From the NCBI GenBank assembly GCA_017525225.1, contig JAFXTB010000012.1, positions 1 through 52,752 on the forward strand: DNA of 52,752 nt, given 5' to 3'. The translations under genes and the position numbers were made by a program. This document shows positions 16,988-26,714 of this stretch, piece after piece; positions within the stretch are counted from its first letter, which is position 1; each line of letters opens with the position of its first letter. The notes beneath the pieces are model-generated. The model was not told where the DNA came from, ran no database searches, and was given only the letters and a program-made list of their open reading frames with translations. The stretch comes from Kiritimatiellia bacterium (GTDB taxonomy: Bacteria > Verrucomicrobiota > Kiritimatiellia > RFP12 > UBA1067).

Positions 16988-18793
16988 ATGACGCGGTGGG
17001 AAGATGTGTCGACGATTCCGGTGGCGAGGCTGCTGTGCCTGTTGGCGGCGGCCTGTGCGCTGCTGGCATCGGCGGCGGTGCCCGTCGTCACGTTCGACTC
17101 TGCGCCGGTGAGGGTGGAGGAGATGACCGTCTCGGCCATCCCGTTCAACCGCTACTGGCCGGGGCATCAGCGTCCAAGGGACCAGACGAAGAAAGCCTAC
17201 TTCGCGGCGTTCGATACGGATCGCGGCGGACTGCTTCAGGTGGACGGGGAGAAGCGGGTCATAGACGGCCCTGGAAAGCATACCTTCATGGTGGATGGCG
17301 GCAGAACGGAGCTTCACGTCTTCGCCGATCCGCCATGGAGGCATGAAAAGACGCCTGGCGAACTCTATTTCGGACCGGGCGAGCATTTCCCCGGGCTGAT
17401 TCTGCCGGAAGACGGCCAGACGGTCGTGATCGACAGGGGTGCGGTCGTGCACGGCACCGTGTTCATCTACCGCAAGCGTGGCGTGAGGATCGTGGGCCGC
17501 GGCATACTGGACCTCTCCGACCTGGCCCGCGCCGACAAGTCGTCGAAGGTCTACGCATACGTGGAGTCGCTGGGGTTGCCGCCGAACGAGCTGGGCGACA
17601 ACGAGAAGGACGCCGGAATGAGCTGCACGGCGATTGTCGCCTACGGGGCGCGCGATCTGAGGATAGAGGGGATCACGATCCGCGACTCGCCGCGCTGGAC
17701 CATAATGGTCCGCAACGACTCGAGGGGCGTGACGATCGACAACGTGAAGATACTCGGAAGCTGGCGCTACAACAGCGACGGCATCGACATCTGCTCCTCC
17801 AGCGAGATAAACGTGAGGAACTGCTTCGTGCGCACGTACGACGATGCGTTCGTCGTGCGCGCACCGTTCCTGACGGGCGAACGTACCGACTGCCGCGACA
17901 TACTCGTGGAGGATTCGGTCACGTGGAACGACTGGGGCTGTACGATGGGCGTGGCGCAACAGCGTCTCCCCAGCGCCATCTCCGGCGTCACGTTCCGGCG
18001 CATCAGGGCGGAGCGCGTCTCGTCGGCCCTGTCTACCGTGCACGTGTCGATGGGCAGCACGAATTCCGTGATAAGGGACGTCCTGTTCGAGGACATCGAG
18101 GCATACAACGTGCCGGGCCGTTTGGAGCAGGCTCTGCAGAAGTCGGACGACGACAGGTTCATCCCGAAGGTGCCGAAGACGATCTGCCTTGCCACGGTCG
18201 GCTCGCGCAGGATAGGCCGTTGGACGAACAACCAGACGATCGTCAACGACGTCCCCGATGACTGGTACCGCTTCGATTTCGACAACATCGTGTTCCGTCG
18301 GTTCCGCGTGCACGGGTCGCACTCCGAGCCGATCTGCCACCTGGCGACAAGGATGCCGCGGCATACGGTGCGAAACCTGGTCCTCGAGGACATGCCGCCG
18401 AACATGCGTACGACCGAGAAGGGCGACATCATCCGCATTCCCGTCGCGCCGCCCGACAGAAACTCCTTCTCGCTGCCGGGAGGACGCAAGGTCGCCTTCC
18501 GCATCGATCTCGGCAAATCCTGCTTCCCCACCCCGGTGCGGACCGTACTGGCGCGCGAGATGCGCGACTTCTCGGCGTCGACAGACGCGTCTGGCCGCGT
18601 GTCGCTGGTCTGGAAGGGACATCCGCTGTGCGGGGACGGTTTCAAGGTCTTCGGCGAGTGCGACCCAGGCAAGGGCAGGTTCTCGATTCGCACCGAAGGC
18701 AATTCGAGCGGATACGAGGTGCAGAGGGTGGTTTTCCCTGAACCGGTTCCCGCATGCGGCGGGGCGCGAATGGAGGCCAAGTGCAGTCGATGA
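16988..18793 (+). CDS. Secreted GH28-like right-handed beta-helix protein
   Basis: A 601-residue protein with a signal peptide (about 12-30). Residues 40-150 form a lead-in sandwich-like part. Residues about 150-470 show parallel beta-helix repeats with GH28-like signatures: YNSDGIDICSS, then RTYDDAFVVR, the region that supplies catalytic aspartates in polygalacturonases. The remaining part ends in short beta strands. The likely role is hydrolysis of uronic-acid or related polysaccharides, but the substrate cannot be read from sequence. It follows the GH109-like gene, and its stop overlaps the start of tadC (ATGA). In-frame earlier starts are not available; the second Met-less region argues for the ATG at 16988. 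Confidence 0.8.
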   Translation: MTRWEDVSTIPVARLLCLLAAACALLASAAVPVVTFDSAPVRVEEMTVSAIPFNRYWPGHQRPRDQTKKAYFAAFDTDRGGLLQVDGEKRVIDGPGKHTFMVDGGRTELHVFADPPWRHEKTPGELYFGPGEHFPGLILPEDGQTVVIDRGAVVHGTVFIYRKRGVRIVGRGILDLSDLARADKSSKVYAYVESLGLPPNELGDNEKDAGMSCTAIVAYGARDLRIEGITIRDSPRWTIMVRNDSRGVTIDNVKILGSWRYNSDGIDICSSSEINVRNCFVRTYDDAFVVRAPFLTGERTDCRDILVEDSVTWNDWGCTMGVAQQRLPSAISGVTFRRIRAERVSSALSTVHVSMGSTNSVIRDVLFEDIEAYNVPGRLEQALQKSDDDRFIPKVPKTICLATVGSRRIGRWTNNQTIVNDVPDDWYRFDFDNIVFRRFRVHGSHSEPICHLATRMPRHTVRNLVLEDMPPNMRTTEKGDIIRIPVAPPDRNSFSLPGGRKVAFRIDLGKSCFPTPVRTVLAREMRDFSASTDASGRVSLVWKGHPLCGDGFKVFGECDPGKGRFSIRTEGNSSGYEVQRVVFPEPVPACGGARMEAKCSR

Positions 18794-19704
18794 CGCTCCT
18801 TCAGACACTTGCGATCGCCTCATGGGCGCTGTGCGTTGCGGGTTTCGCCGCCTACGCCGCTTCGGTGGCGCAGGAGATCACGTATGTTACGCTGGCGGAC
18901 GGCCGCAAGACCGAGCGCCGCCTGCCGCTCGTGTTCCGCCTGCTGCTGCCGTTCGCCGCGAACTTCAGGCCTTGGCTCGCGCGGCCGGCGTTCGCGGCCC
19001 GTGTCGCCGCTGTGGACAGGATGCTCGTCTCGGCGGGCATGGAGGGGCTTCTTTCCGGGGCCGAATTCATGGCTCTCAAGTTCCTGGTACCCATCGCGGT
19101 AGGAGGGGGATGGGCATTGCTCGTGCTTGTGCTCTCATCGCTGCTGCCGGGTTCGTTCCTTACGCATCTGCGCCTGCCGCTGATGGTCCTTGGCTTCGCA
19201 TACGGCTACCTGATCCCAATGTCGTGGCTCAGGCGCACGCTCAAGCGGCGGCATCTTGAGATAATGAAGGCGTTGCCGTTCGTGCTGGATCTGCTCACGT
19301 TGAGCGTGGAGGCTGGCATGGACTTCATGGGTGCGCTGCAGCGCAACTGCGCCCGCCGCCGGCTCGATCCGCTGAACGAGGAACTGATACGCATGATGCG
19401 CGAGATACAGGTGGGCACGCCGCGCCGCGTGGCGCTTAGGAACCTTTCCGCGCGCGTGGGGCAGAGCGACCTCACGGCCGTGGCGCATGCGCTCGTGCAG
19501 GCCGACGAGCTGGGCGTATCCATCGGTTCCATACTGCGCATACAGGCCGAACAGATGCGCGACCGCCGTTTCGACCGCGCCGAGAAGCAGGCCAACGAGG
19601 CACCGGTGAAGATGCTGGGCCCTCTCATGCTATGCATTTTCCCTGCAGTCTTCGTGATCCTGCTCGGCCCGTTGGTGCTGCAGGCCGCAAGGAGCCTTTT
19701 CTGA
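18790..19704 (+). CDS. TadC-like type II/IV secretion inner-membrane protein
   Basis: A 304-residue GspF/TadC family membrane protein. It has an N-terminal membrane segment (about 5-25), a central pair of hydrophobic segments (about 95-140), the cytoplasmic GspF domain (LPFVLDLLTLSVEAGMDF, VALRNLSARVG, ADELGVSIGSIL), and a C-terminal membrane pair with PVKMLGPLMLCIFPAVF. These are the standard TadC signatures. It should form the platform of a Tad (Flp pilus-like) machine, whose other genes are outside the window. I chose the ATG at 18790, which overlaps the GH28 stop as ATGA; an upstream in-frame ATG at 18754 lies deep in the previous gene. Confidence 0.9.
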   Translation: MTLLQTLAIASWALCVAGFAAYAASVAQEITYVTLADGRKTERRLPLVFRLLLPFAANFRPWLARPAFAARVAAVDRMLVSAGMEGLLSGAEFMALKFLVPIAVGGGWALLVLVLSSLLPGSFLTHLRLPLMVLGFAYGYLIPMSWLRRTLKRRHLEIMKALPFVLDLLTLSVEAGMDFMGALQRNCARRRLDPLNEELIRMMREIQVGTPRRVALRNLSARVGQSDLTAVAHALVQADELGVSIGSILRIQAEQMRDRRFDRAEKQANEAPVKMLGPLMLCIFPAVFVILLGPLVLQAARSLF

Positions 19705-19716
19705 GGAATCATCGCA

Positions 19717-21111
19717 ATGAATACGCCAAAGCTTGAACTTGTCGTGTCGGCGGGTCCGCTGAAGGGACGGCGCTACACGGTTTCCGAGACGGGGACTCGT
19801 CTCGGCAGGTCCTCCTCCTGCGAGATCGCCGTGCCTGATCCTGCGCTCTCGCGCAGCCACTGTCTCTTCGAGATGCGCAATGGCGAGATCTGGGTGACGG
19901 ATCTCGCAAGCGCGAACGGGACGATCGTCAACGGCACCGAGCTGGGATCAGATTCCGTGAAGCTGGCGCCTGGCGACATCGTTCTCGCTGGCGATACCGA
20001 GATCAAGGTGGCGATGGACAAGGCGCAGGCCGCCGTGGACGCGGGTGTTGAACAAGGCGGTGATGTAGGCGCGCAGCCTACCGTCGAGACGGAAGCTGAG
20101 CCTGCCGGCGGGCCGATAGACCTTGGCCTGGGCGGCGGAGATGCCGTGGAGCCAGCCGATGCAGGCGATGGCCCCGTGAAGCCGAACGTGATGCGCCTTG
20201 CGCTGTGGGCGGTGGCTGGGCTGGCGGTCCTTGCGGCGGCGTTCATGATCCTCGGCACGCCGCCGGCCGCGGACGAGCCTGAGGTGCGGCCCGTGGCCGC
20301 GGTAGAGCCGGTGTCGTCCGGAAGGCTTCTGGCCGTGTCCTACGAGAAGATCCGCGCCTCTTCCGAGGGCATATACAGATTCGCGCTCTCGTATTCGCAG
20401 GATGGGATGCTGTCGGCCATGATAGACGACGTGCCGAAGACGGACCGCCATGTGGACAAGACCCTGAAGCTTTCGCCTGCAAAGGTAGAGCGCCTCGATT
20501 CGCAGCTCAAGGACGCCGCGTTGTATTCCCTGCAGTCGGCGTACGTGGGCGCGTCGCTGCGGCCGGACGAGCTGAAGTCGGTGCGACTGCGGATCGTCCG
20601 GACAACTGGCGCATTCGAGACGAGCGTCGAGAACATGCAGGAGCCGGAGGCCCTGCGCGATGCGCGGGAGAGGCTTGAGGCCTTCGCCAAGAACGAGCTG
20701 GGAATATGGGGCATCGACAAATCCGTGGACGAGCTGAAGGCTATGAGCGCAGATGCGCGCCGCAACGGAGACGCCAAATGGGAGGAGCGCGATGTGCAGC
20801 ACGGCAATCTCGCCCAGGCCATCGCCGCCTACGACGAGGCAGCCATGCTGCTGGAGACCGTAAACCCCAAGCCTGACGGATTCGATTCCCTGCTGCAGCG
20901 GATACGCGAGGCCAAGGCGGAGCTTGACAGGCGCTATCGAGAGCAATGCTTCCGCGCCGACAAGGCCATCAACCTGAAGGACTGGTCCACTGCGCTCATC
21001 GAGCTGAGAACGCTGTGCGACCTCGTGCCGGACGATCGCGACCCCAGGCACGCCGAGGCCAACGCGAAGCTGCTGGATGTGGAGTCGCGCCAGAAGGGAG
21101 GCAGGAAGTGA
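19717..21111 (+). CDS. FHA-domain membrane protein
   Basis: A 464-residue protein. An FHA domain lies at about residues 5-100, with GTRLGRSSSCEIAV, SRSHCLFE and ASANGTIVNG, the phosphothreonine-peptide binding signature. An acidic Ala/Gly-rich linker, one membrane segment (about 165-185, LALWAVAGLAVLAAAFMIL) and a C-terminal region with helical repeat-like text (about 330-460) follow. FHA proteins often accompany Tad/type II-like secretion systems, and this one sits 12 bases after tadC. A role in signalling to that machine is inference. No kinase is in the window. Confidence 0.85.
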   Translation: MNTPKLELVVSAGPLKGRRYTVSETGTRLGRSSSCEIAVPDPALSRSHCLFEMRNGEIWVTDLASANGTIVNGTELGSDSVKLAPGDIVLAGDTEIKVAMDKAQAAVDAGVEQGGDVGAQPTVETEAEPAGGPIDLGLGGGDAVEPADAGDGPVKPNVMRLALWAVAGLAVLAAAFMILGTPPAADEPEVRPVAAVEPVSSGRLLAVSYEKIRASSEGIYRFALSYSQDGMLSAMIDDVPKTDRHVDKTLKLSPAKVERLDSQLKDAALYSLQSAYVGASLRPDELKSVRLRIVRTTGAFETSVENMQEPEALRDARERLEAFAKNELGIWGIDKSVDELKAMSADARRNGDAKWEERDVQHGNLAQAIAAYDEAAMLLETVNPKPDGFDSLLQRIREAKAELDRRYREQCFRADKAINLKDWSTALIELRTLCDLVPDDRDPRHAEANAKLLDVESRQKGGRK

Positions 21112-21113
21112 AC

Positions 21114-22436
21114 ATGTTCGGCTTCAAGGGTCTTGTAGGCGTTGTCTGCCTTGCCACTTTAGTTGCGTCGGCGCGCAAGGTGTCCACGCATGTGGAGGTG
21201 ACCACGCAGCCGGAAGCCGCCCGCGTGGCGGTGGACGGCGAATCGCGCGGACTTGCGCCGCTGCAGCTGTTCAACCTGGCGCCGGGAAGGCATCTCTTCC
21301 ATGTCGAGTCGAAGGGTTTTCGCTCCATAGACGAGATAGTGACGGTGGAAGACGGGGTAATGCTACAGAAGAACTTCGAGCTTGAGCCGGAGAAGGCGCT
21401 TGTGCTGGTGCGTACCGAGCCGTCCGGGGCCGAAGTGAAGTTCAGGGGAGTCGTGCTGGGGCAGACGCCTCTGTTCGTATCCTCCCTGCCCACGGACGAC
21501 ACGCATACGCTGGAGCTGCTGCTGCCTGGATACCGTCCGGCGAAGATACAGGTCCGTCCCGAAGGCCGCAGGCCGTTTGTGGCCACGGAGAAGCTCATGA
21601 TCGATTCAGGCACGCTCGAGTGCGTGACGGATCCGCCGGGCGCGGAGGTCGTGGTCAACGGCATAGCCCACGGCGTCACGCCGACAACCGTGTCCAACGT
21701 GGCGAAGGGCGGGGCCACGGTGTCGTTCCGTCTGCGCGGCTATCGCAGCGAGACGCGCCAGGTGGTGGTGTCTCCGGACGGCCGTACGCAGAGGGTGGAA
21801 GTAAAGATGGTGGGGCTGCCAGGCGTGCTAAGGCTTGTATCCACGCCGGAGGGGGCGAAGGCGTTCGTGGACGGCAACTACCAGGGCAAGACGCCTACCA
21901 CCGCCCCGGACCTGGCCGCCGGCGAACACAAGGTGCGTCTTGAACTCGACGGCCATGCCACGCAGGAAAGGACGGTGGTCACCGAGAACGGCGGCGACAC
22001 CACGGAGACTTTCACGATGGAGAGCGTCCTTGGCCGGATCGAGGTGTCGACGGTGCCGGCAGGGGCCAAGATCACCATAGACGGCAAGGCCGTGGGCACG
22101 ACACGCTCCGTGCCGGGTTCGTCGAAGTCCGCCGTGCTGGCGGTGGAGAAGGTGTCGGCCGGTGAACGCTCCGTGGTCGCATCCGCCATCGGCTGCCAGG
22201 ACGTCTCGCGCAAGGTGAAGGTGCCGCCGAAAGGCACGGCGAGCGTCACCATCATGCTGAAGCGACTCTTTGTGCCGGATACGGAGATCGAGACAATACA
22301 GGGCACGATGCGTCGCGGCGTGCTGATAGGCGACGGCAAGGATCTGGACGGCGTGCATCTCGAGGTGTCGCCGGGCGTGGAGCAGGTGTTCCCGCACGAC
22401 CAGATACGCAAGCTGCGCCAGCTGTCGCGCGAATGA
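21114..22436 (+). CDS. PEGA-repeat exported protein
   Basis: A 440-residue protein with a short signal-like N-terminus (MFGFKGLVGVVCLATLVAS). It has at least five PEGA-type repeats of about 70-80 residues, each with a variant of PxGAxVxVDGxxxGxTP (for example EPSGAEVKFRGVVLGQTP, PPGAEVVVNGIAHGVTP, TPEGAKAFVDGNYQGKTP, VPAGAKITIDGKAVGTT). PEGA domains are thought to be surface or periplasmic adhesion modules. It lies just after the FHA gene. A GTG at 21108, preceded by GGGAGG at a 6-base spacing and overlapping the FHA stop, is a good alternative start. Confidence 0.88.
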   Translation: MFGFKGLVGVVCLATLVASARKVSTHVEVTTQPEAARVAVDGESRGLAPLQLFNLAPGRHLFHVESKGFRSIDEIVTVEDGVMLQKNFELEPEKALVLVRTEPSGAEVKFRGVVLGQTPLFVSSLPTDDTHTLELLLPGYRPAKIQVRPEGRRPFVATEKLMIDSGTLECVTDPPGAEVVVNGIAHGVTPTTVSNVAKGGATVSFRLRGYRSETRQVVVSPDGRTQRVEVKMVGLPGVLRLVSTPEGAKAFVDGNYQGKTPTTAPDLAAGEHKVRLELDGHATQERTVVTENGGDTTETFTMESVLGRIEVSTVPAGAKITIDGKAVGTTRSVPGSSKSAVLAVEKVSAGERSVVASAIGCQDVSRKVKVPPKGTASVTIMLKRLFVPDTEIETIQGTMRRGVLIGDGKDLDGVHLEVSPGVEQVFPHDQIRKLRQLSRE

Positions 22437-23173
22437 TGAAGGTCCGCCTCGACACATTGCTGGCCGAACGTGGCCTTGCACCATCGCGCACGGCCGCGCA
22501 GGCGCTTGTCCTCGAGGGCAAGGTCCGTGTCGGCGGGCAGGTGGAGACGAAGTGCGGGCGCATGGTGCCTGCGGATGCATCGCTCGAAGTGGAGACTCCG
22601 CCGCGTTTCGTGTCGCGTGGCGGCGAGAAGCTGGAGGGCGCCTTCGCCGCGTTCCCGTCCTGGACCGTCGAGGGGCATGTCTGCCTGGACGTCGGCTCCT
22701 CCACGGGTGGTTTCACCGACTGCATGCTCCAGCATGGCGCAAGGCGCGTGATGGCCGTGGACGTCGGCACCAACCAGCTCGCGTACAGGCTGCGCACCGA
22801 TCCGAGGGTGTGGGTGCGGGAGAACTTCAACGCGCGGAACCTGACGGTCGGCGATCTGCCTGAAAGGCCGTCCCGCGCCGTGACCGACGTGAGCTTCATC
22901 TCCCTCAGGCTCATACTGTCCCCGATGGCGGAAGTCCTTCTGCCTGGCGGCGAGATGGTTTCGCTGGTGAAGCCGCAGTTCGAGGCGGGAAGGGGACAGG
23001 CCCCTGGCGGAGTGGTGACCGATCCAGAGGTCCGCCGGCGCGTGCTGGCGGACATTTCAGCCTTTGGCGTGGAGACGCTCGGGCTGGAACTGCTGGGAAC
23101 CGCCGAATCCCCCATACGTGGCCGCGAGAAGGGCAATCTGGAGTATCTGGTCCACTGGCGGAAGCATGTTTGA
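22433..23173 (+). CDS. tlyA: TlyA family rRNA 2'-O-methyltransferase/hemolysin-like
   Basis: A 246-residue protein with an N-terminal S4 RNA-binding domain (about residues 2-60, VRLDTLLAERGLAPSR and VRVGGQ) and an FtsJ-like methyltransferase domain (CLDVGSSTGGFTDCMLQHGA, AVDVGTNQLAYRLRTD). The KDK..-type catalytic context is seen in VSRGGEKLEGAF and DVSFISLRLIL. TlyA of mycobacteria 2'-O-methylates 16S and 23S rRNA. Length is normal for the family. It overlaps the PEGA gene stop as ATGA, so it is probably the last gene of the tadC-FHA-PEGA transcript. Confidence 0.93.
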   Translation: MMKVRLDTLLAERGLAPSRTAAQALVLEGKVRVGGQVETKCGRMVPADASLEVETPPRFVSRGGEKLEGAFAAFPSWTVEGHVCLDVGSSTGGFTDCMLQHGARRVMAVDVGTNQLAYRLRTDPRVWVRENFNARNLTVGDLPERPSRAVTDVSFISLRLILSPMAEVLLPGGEMVSLVKPQFEAGRGQAPGGVVTDPEVRRRVLADISAFGVETLGLELLGTAESPIRGREKGNLEYLVHWRKHV

Positions 23174-23246
23174 ACTGGATGCGTGCAGAATCGTAGGGCG
23201 AGATCGTCCGATGTGCCCCCGTCCCGTCCTCCGCGCTATACCCCTC

Positions 23247-23275
23247 TTGCGTTAAGTGCGCCGATTTGGCATAAT
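23247..23275 (+). promoter_or_regulatory. Promoter of the GH28-DUF6259 gene
   Basis: TTGCGT (23247-23252), 17 bp, CATAAT (23270-23275) preceded by TGG. The ribosome site AAGGAG (23300-23305) lies 5 bases before a GTG start, so the leader is about 28 bases. Confidence 0.83.
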
Positions 23276-23310
23276 AGGCGCATCGGACACGTCAACTGGA
23301 AGGAGAATGC

Positions 23311-26300
23311 GTGAAAAGGCTTGAGACAGGGAAGATGGCATGGGGATCGGCGCTGCTGGCGGCCGCATGGGGGGCTTTCGCCTCCTGCGCCGCAACGCTG
23401 GATGTGACGCGCTTCGGAGCCAAGGCGGATGGCTCCACGGACTCCACCGCCGCCATCCAGAAGGCAATCGACGAATGCTGCGCATCCGGCGGCGGGCGTG
23501 TGCTGGTGCCTGCCGGCGGCGTGTACAAGACCTACACGCTCAACCTCAAGAACAACGTGGAGCTACACATCGATCGCGGCGCAACGCTCAAGTCCGGCGA
23601 GGATCCGTACAAGTTCCCCGAGTTCGCCCCCACCGACGTGTGGAACGTGGAGAGGTCCCCGCGCTTCAACAGGCGCGCCATGTTCTACACGGTAGGCCAG
23701 ACCAATGTCGCCATCACTGGCGCCGGCACGATTGACGGCAACGCCGAGGCGTACCACGAGCGCGTGGACGGCCGCTGGCGGCGGATAAGCCACACAAACA
23801 TCACAGGACGATGCATCTTCTTCGTGGGCTGCCGCGACGTGCGCCTCGACGACGTTCTCATATACCATCCATGCGGATGGAGCACGTGGTTCCTGGACTG
23901 CGACCGCGTCGGCTGCAGGGGTGTGCGCGTGGAGTGCCACCGCGAATTCCCCAACGGCGACGGTCTGCACTTCGGCGGCTGCCGCGACGTGGTGGTGAGC
24001 GACTGCTCGATCGATGCGCAGGATGACGCCCTCATCGTGCGTACGCACCAGGAGCAGATGCGCGTGTCGCGGCCATGCGAGAGGATGGTGTTCGCCAACT
24101 GCATACTGCGCTCCAACCAGAGCGCGATACGCATGGGCTGGACCGGCGACGGTCCCATCCGCGACGTGTCCTTCGACAACATCGTGTGCACCTACTCCCG
24201 GCTTGGCGTGCAGTTCTTCCTGCCGCCGGAACCGCCGCCGCCCGGAGAGTGCGTGGATCCGCCGCGTGGAAGGGGGCTTGTGCCGCCGCCGCGCTCGTCG
24301 CGCCTGCCGTTCTCCGCCGAGAACATCCGCTTCTCCAACATGTCCATCCGCAGCTTCGAGGCCCCGGTGTTCATCGACATCGGTCGCACTGAGAACGTGG
24401 CGTTCATAAGGGATGTCTCGTTCTCGCACTGCCGCTTCAAGGCGCAGAGGCCGCCCGTGGTGAACTGCCGACCGGAGGATGGTGTATCGGACTGGCGTTT
24501 CTCGGATGTCGTATTCGAGATAGCCAAGCCGCGTGGACAGCCGTCCGGACCGCGTTCCGACCGATATGCTTCCTGCGGCTGGTTCGAGAACGTGGGGGGC
24601 GTGGTGCTGGACAACGTGAAATGGACATGGCTTCCACAGGATACGCCGGAGTGGAGCCTCATTCTGGAGCAGGAAGGCTCGAGCAGGCGTGTCTTGGTGC
24701 AGGGGGCACGGCAGAGCTGCCGCGTGGATGAAAGCCGAGGCGGCAGGAAGCGCTACGTATATGATTCGCTTACGGACGGCGAAAAGTCGTGGAAGATAGC
24801 GGTGACGCTCGAATCGACGCCCGTTCCCGGAGGTGTATCCTGGCGCGGCGAAGTTGCGAACAAGGATCCCGGAATGCGCGTGACGGAGTTCGAGGGGCCT
24901 TTCTGCGATGGCATACGTGTTGATCCATCGGAGGCGACGCTCTATGTGCCAGAGGGTATGGGAAGGCGGCTTCGCTTCTTCCCCACGGAAAGGCAGTTCT
25001 CGTCGCTCGCGCCTTTGAAGGGCTGGCATGCGCCGTCATTCTGGCGCAGTACCGGCGATGGAAGGGCGGCCATCTCCACGCCGACCTACCCTTCCTCGCT
25101 CTTCACCATGCCGTGGGTGGCGTTCGACACCGGCTTTGGCACGCGCTATGCAGGCGTGCACGACCCTGCCGCCGCTGCGAAGCGGGCGCAGGTGCGGTGG
25201 AGCCCGCGCGAGAACTCGGCGGCGATCGCCTTCAAGCACTTCATCTCGCTTCCGTCGGGCGGCGCATGGAAGATCCCCGAGACAGTGTTCTCGGAGGAGG
25301 ATGGCGGATGGCACGCCGCCGCGAGGCGCTACCGCGCATGGTACGACTCCGTGCACTCCATGCGCGCCGCAGCGCCTGACTGGACGCGCGACCTCACCGG
25401 CTGGCTGCTCGTCATCATGAAGCAGCAGAACGAAGAGCTCATGTGGCCCTACACCGACATCCCGAAGCTCTGCGATGCCGCCGAGAGGCGCGGCCTCAAC
25501 TGCATCGGGCTATTCGGCTGGACGGTTGGCGGGCACGACCATCTCTATCCCGACTACGATGCCGACCCGAAGATGGGTGGCGCCGAGGCGCTCAAGGCTG
25601 GGATCGCGGAAGCCCGCCGCCGCGGCATCCGCGTGTGCATCTATGCGAATGGACAGCTCCAGCAGGTAGGCGCCACGAAGTTCTGGGAGGAGCACGGCCG
25701 CAGGCTCGCTATCCGCAACAGGGATGGTTCGCCGGTGATACAGACATACCACAAGTTCAAGGACATCCCGAAGTACGAGTTTGCTCTCGGCTGCCTTCGC
25801 GGCCAGCCGTGGCACGATCGGATGCTCTCGCTCGCCCGCCAGGCCTCTGGCTTCGGCGCGGATGCCATAATCTACGACCAGCTCGGCATGTTCGCGCCCT
25901 TCGAATGCTGGGGCGAGGGTCACGGACATCCCACGCCCTGCTATACCTACGGCGTGGAGCGGCCAGGATTCCTGCGCTCCATTGCGGATGCCATCCACAA
26001 TGAGAACCCCGGCTTCGCGGTGTTCACGGAGGGACTGCACGATACGGTGCTGGATTCAGTCGCATTCTTCCACGGCTGCGTGTACGGCACGTTCCCGGCA
26101 GAGACGGCATCGGTTCGCGCAAGGGCGTCGGGGAAGAAGGAGAAGTCCGACGCGTTCCCCGAACTAAGTCGCTACACCTTCCCCGAGGTACTGTCGACGA
26201 TACGCTTCTCGACGCCGATGGACACGCGCTCGCTGGTGAACTATGCGGCTGTGATGGGGTTGCGCCATGAGATAGAGGTGCGCTACGCCCCGGACAGGAG

Positions 26301-26703
26301 GTATCTGCTGGAGGACAGGGTGCCTGCGCGGGAGGACTACGGGACCGTGAACCATCTGCCATCGCTGGCCGACATGCGCAGCGTACCGCCGGCGGAGGCG
26401 AGCGCGTACCTGAAGGCGATGTGCGATTTCCAGCGTGTGCACGCGAAGCATATGATGCGCGGCCGGTTCGTGGACGATGAAGGCTTCACATGTGCCGATG
26501 CCGGGCTTGTGGCGAAGCGTTTCGTGGCGGAGGACGGTACGAGCGCGGTATGCGTGTGGAATATCGGCGAGAAGCATGCGGAGGTGAAGATCGATGGCCT
26601 GGGCGCGCAGACCGGCGTGTTCGCGCCGGGCGGCGAACCAACCGAAGGACCGCTCGCACCCGATTCGATCCGGCTCTACACTTTCAAGAAGGATACACCG
26701 TGA
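23311..26703 (+). CDS. Secreted fusion of GH28-like beta-helix and DUF6259-like TIM barrel
   Basis: A 1130-residue protein. After a signal peptide (about 8-28) comes a pectate-lyase/GH28 beta-helix (about 29-470). It begins LDVTRFGAKADGSTDSTAAIQKAI and has FPNGDGLHFGGC and DAQDDALIVRTH, where the aspartates match the GH28 active-site positions. From about 500 to 1120 follows a beta-sandwich plus barrel of DUF6259 type (GWLLVIMKQQNEELMWPY, IGLFGWTVGGHD, GADAIIYDQLGM), ending in a small beta domain. The downstream gene encodes a separate protein of the same barrel type. The start is GTG, set by AAGGAG 5 bases upstream; an ATG at 23307 is out of frame and stops at once. Substrate unknown. Confidence 0.82.
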   Translation: MKRLETGKMAWGSALLAAAWGAFASCAATLDVTRFGAKADGSTDSTAAIQKAIDECCASGGGRVLVPAGGVYKTYTLNLKNNVELHIDRGATLKSGEDPYKFPEFAPTDVWNVERSPRFNRRAMFYTVGQTNVAITGAGTIDGNAEAYHERVDGRWRRISHTNITGRCIFFVGCRDVRLDDVLIYHPCGWSTWFLDCDRVGCRGVRVECHREFPNGDGLHFGGCRDVVVSDCSIDAQDDALIVRTHQEQMRVSRPCERMVFANCILRSNQSAIRMGWTGDGPIRDVSFDNIVCTYSRLGVQFFLPPEPPPPGECVDPPRGRGLVPPPRSSRLPFSAENIRFSNMSIRSFEAPVFIDIGRTENVAFIRDVSFSHCRFKAQRPPVVNCRPEDGVSDWRFSDVVFEIAKPRGQPSGPRSDRYASCGWFENVGGVVLDNVKWTWLPQDTPEWSLILEQEGSSRRVLVQGARQSCRVDESRGGRKRYVYDSLTDGEKSWKIAVTLESTPVPGGVSWRGEVANKDPGMRVTEFEGPFCDGIRVDPSEATLYVPEGMGRRLRFFPTERQFSSLAPLKGWHAPSFWRSTGDGRAAISTPTYPSSLFTMPWVAFDTGFGTRYAGVHDPAAAAKRAQVRWSPRENSAAIAFKHFISLPSGGAWKIPETVFSEEDGGWHAAARRYRAWYDSVHSMRAAAPDWTRDLTGWLLVIMKQQNEELMWPYTDIPKLCDAAERRGLNCIGLFGWTVGGHDHLYPDYDADPKMGGAEALKAGIAEARRRGIRVCIYANGQLQQVGATKFWEEHGRRLAIRNRDGSPVIQTYHKFKDIPKYEFALGCLRGQPWHDRMLSLARQASGFGADAIIYDQLGMFAPFECWGEGHGHPTPCYTYGVERPGFLRSIADAIHNENPGFAVFTEGLHDTVLDSVAFFHGCVYGTFPAETASVRARASGKKEKSDAFPELSRYTFPEVLSTIRFSTPMDTRSLVNYAAVMGLRHEIEVRYAPDRRYLLEDRVPAREDYGTVNHLPSLADMRSVPPAEASAYLKAMCDFQRVHAKHMMRGRFVDDEGFTCADAGLVAKRFVAEDGTSAVCVWNIGEKHAEVKIDGLGAQTGVFAPGGEPTEGPLAPDSIRLYTFKKDTP

Positions 26704-26714
26704 AAGGGAACACC

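Noticed and set aside
15083-18823. A minus-strand open frame of 1246 codons
   Set aside because: It lies antisense to the glycosyltransferase, GH109 and GH28 genes. The product is rich in Arg, His and Val without domains, as expected from the complement of GC-rich codons.
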